From CAYMPH01 sp964392365 (GTDB lineage: Bacteria; Spirochaetota; UBA4802; UBA5550), in the NCBI GenBank assembly GCA_964392365.1, contig CAYMPH010000003.1:62001-126000 (forward strand): a stretch of DNA of 64,000 bases, given 5' to 3'. Below are positions 62,314 to 64,000 of the stretch, piece by piece. A program made the translations under genes and the position numbers. The notes below the pieces were generated by a model. That model ran no database searches. It saw only the letters and a program-made list of their open reading frames with translations, and had not been told where the DNA came from. Position 1 is the first letter of the stretch, and every line of letters begins with the position of its first letter.

Positions 62314-63609
62314 TTATTCCACTCCGGTTTTTCTATAAAGCTCTCCGACATGCTCAAGGTACCTGTTAAGATTGAATATAAACTTGAAATCAGCATCTGA
62401 AAGAATATCAGTTACAGCTTTATTTTTCCTGCAGAGCTCCTCAAGAGTGCCATCGCCTGCCCATACATTCATTGCAGTATCCTGAACAATTTTGTAAGAG
62501 TCCTCCCGTGACATTCCCTTTTCAACAAGCTTCAATAAAAGCGTCTGCGAGAAATACAGGCCGCCGGTTAAATTAATATTTTTCATCATCCTTTCAGGGT
62601 AAACATGAAGCTTATCAATAATAAAAACCATTTTATCGAGGATGTAATCTAGCGCTATGGTTGAATCCGGAAGAATAATCCTTTCAGATGATGAGTGAGA
62701 AATATCCCTTTCGTGCCAGAGCGTTATATTCTCAAGAGCTGTTATCATATTCGATTTTATCACGCGCGACATTCCGGTTACACGTTCGCAAAGGATTGGA
62801 TTTCTTTTATGAGGCATTGCAGATGATCCTTTCTGTCCCTTCTGGAAAGGTTCCTCTGCTTCGCGCACTTCTGTCCTCTGAAGATGCCGTATCTCTGTTG
62901 CAAGCTGGTCAAGGCTTCCTGCAGTTATTGCAAGCGCTGACATGTATTCAGCGTGCCTGTCTCTCTGTATTACCTGGGTTGATACTGGATCTGCTTTCAG
63001 TCCGAGTTTATCGCATACGGTTTTTTCTATATCTGGCGATATATTGCTGAATGTTCCAACTGCTCCTGAAAACTTGCCGAATGAAATATTTTCTATGGCT
63101 CTGGCAACACGTTCCCTGTTTCTTTTAAATTCCTCGAAATAAAGCAGCATCTTGATGCCGAACGTTGTAGGCTCAGCGTGAACACCATGCGATCTTCCCA
63201 TGCACGGAGTGTTCCTGTATTCAATTGCCTTTTTTTTCAGAACATCAATCAGCCTTTCAATATCTTTCAGTATGATATTTCCGGCCTGAACCATCTGAAC
63301 GCTTAAAGCTGTATCCCCTATATCGCTTGAAGTTAATCCGTAATGGATATATCTGCTGTCAGGTCCGACAAACTCTGCAACTGATGTAAGAAAAGCAATA
63401 ACATCGTGATGAACTTCGCTTTCAATTGTTTCAATGCGTTTTAAATCAAAGGAGGCTTTCTCCTTAATGGTTTTAAGGCTTTCTTTCGGAATGATTCCCT
63501 TCTCAGCCTGGGCTTCGCACGCTGCAATTTCAATATCGAGCCATATCTTAAATTTATTTTCAAGATCCCAAATTTTTGAAATTTCTTTTCTGGAATATCG
63601 TTCTATCAT
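62314..63609 (-). CDS. purB: Adenylosuccinate lyase
   Basis: It acts twice in purine synthesis, releasing fumarate from SAICAR and from adenylosuccinate. The 431-residue protein has the fumarase/aspartase superfamily motifs HYGLTSSDIGDT, GRSHGVHAEPTTFG (His141/His144) and the catalytic loop GSSAMPHKRNP (Ser262-263). Length is normal. AGAGGAAAT precedes the ATG. It is not linked to purSL-purQ. A palindromic element lies just upstream. Confidence 0.96.
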   Translation of the reverse strand: MIERYSRKEISKIWDLENKFKIWLDIEIAACEAQAEKGIIPKESLKTIKEKASFDLKRIETIESEVHHDVIAFLTSVAEFVGPDSRYIHYGLTSSDIGDTALSVQMVQAGNIILKDIERLIDVLKKKAIEYRNTPCMGRSHGVHAEPTTFGIKMLLYFEEFKRNRERVARAIENISFGKFSGAVGTFSNISPDIEKTVCDKLGLKADPVSTQVIQRDRHAEYMSALAITAGSLDQLATEIRHLQRTEVREAEEPFQKGQKGSSAMPHKRNPILCERVTGMSRVIKSNMITALENITLWHERDISHSSSERIILPDSTIALDYILDKMVFIIDKLHVYPERMMKNINLTGGLYFSQTLLLKLVEKGMSREDSYKIVQDTAMNVWAGDGTLEELCRKNKAVTDILSDADFKFIFNLNRYLEHVGELYRKTGVE

Positions 63610-63640
63610 ATTTCCTCTTTTTATTATTAGTTATTTTCGA

Positions 63641-63869
63641 CATCCCCATCCTTAATGTTCCTTTTACCTGCAATTATGTGTAAGAAAAGGGGATATGGAG
63701 ATGGAAGAGATAAGGAGATAATTTTTATTAATATTCATATAAATTCAATGATTATAAATGACGTAAATAAAAATAATTATCTCATCATCTCTACTTTTTT
63801 TTATCTCCCTATCCCCTGAATCTTCTATTATTTAAAGATGTAGGCAGAAATGAACTCTGGGAGGTTTGG
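63641..63869. repeat. Palindromic MITE-like element, copy 2 (upstream of purB)
   Basis: It aligns with the element at 41884-42132 over the core GTGTAAG to TATTTAAAGATGT. The inner arms are better matched here: GGGGATATGGAGATGG and AAGAGATAAGGAGATAA against TTATCTCATCATCTC and TTATCTCCCTATCCCC. The centre is AT-only. It begins about 30 bp upstream of the purB start. The remaining 130 bp to the window end show nothing recognisable. Confidence 0.7.
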
Positions 63870-64000
63870 AATCTTTTATTAAGCAGAATTATCACCGTTC
63901 TTTTTATCAACTATTTTTTTTATATTGATTTAGAAACAATCACTTGAAGAAAATGCATATATTCATTATGTTATACCCAGTGGGATTATTCTAGTATGAA

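Noticed and set aside
1..64000. tRNA, rRNA, prophage or intact insertion sequence
   Set aside because: I saw no cloverleaf with a TTCGANTC-type arm, no rRNA segments, no phage structural genes and no transposase ORF. A tRNAscan-SE or ISfinder search would be needed to be certain.

Overview
The window is AT-rich, densely coded bacterial chromosome. A member of the Spirochaetota is the best guess. It carries an flgG-flgA-flgH-flgI-flgJ(N) flagellar cluster and many signalling proteins of kinds common in leptospire-like spirochaetes: class III adenylate cyclases, 7TMR-DISM/SpoIIE phosphatases, HD-GYP, a DUF1566 lipoprotein and YwqK/MORN proteins. It also has many small lipoproteins. No rRNA or tRNA is visible, so the assignment is an inference.

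Layout. 0-17.8 kb is core metabolism and motility: fdhD-fdhE; a four-gene minus-strand operon (yggS, proC, M23 peptidase, lipoprotein); alkaline phosphatase; purSL-purQ-DAHP synthase; the flagellar rod and P/L-ring cluster; and a secreted TPR protein. 18-39 kb is an accessory region. It has repeat-built surface proteins (two of them broken by assembly gaps), a pair of cyclase-like proteins, a hybrid histidine kinase, a three-fold-symmetric ricin-type lectin, a CorA-like channel, an AraC regulator, a TatA, an orphan HAMP sensor and an MBL-fold hydrolase. 39-64 kb returns to denser content: mutS, a SPOR/TPR protein, miaB, two SpoIIE phosphatases with 7TMR-DISM sensors, a tocopherol-cyclase-like protein, an acyltransferase, a FecR/outer-membrane/CHASE2-cyclase operon, an HD-GYP protein and purB.

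The most unusual signal is a family of interspersed repeats. Repeat A is about 147 bp and occurs at least seven times near full length, with several partial copies. Every copy is in the same (+) orientation whatever the direction of neighbouring genes, and all but one degenerate copy lie between 18.0 and 38.9 kb. Repeat B is about 300 bp, has strong hairpins, occurs three times, always follows an A end, and itself finishes with a copy of the A end. Broken gene ends lie against or between these repeats: a SpoIIE C-terminus, an alpha/beta-hydrolase C-terminus, a possible isomerase start, a frameshifted lipoprotein start and an amber-interrupted gene. The region therefore looks like a cassette-like or mobile-element-driven accessory array. 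A different palindromic element of about 240 bp lies just upstream of both mutS and purB.

Functional themes are nucleotide signalling (three cyclase-type genes plus an HD-GYP phosphodiesterase), partner-switching phosphatases, envelope proteins, purine synthesis (purSL, purQ, purB) and formate dehydrogenase maturation.
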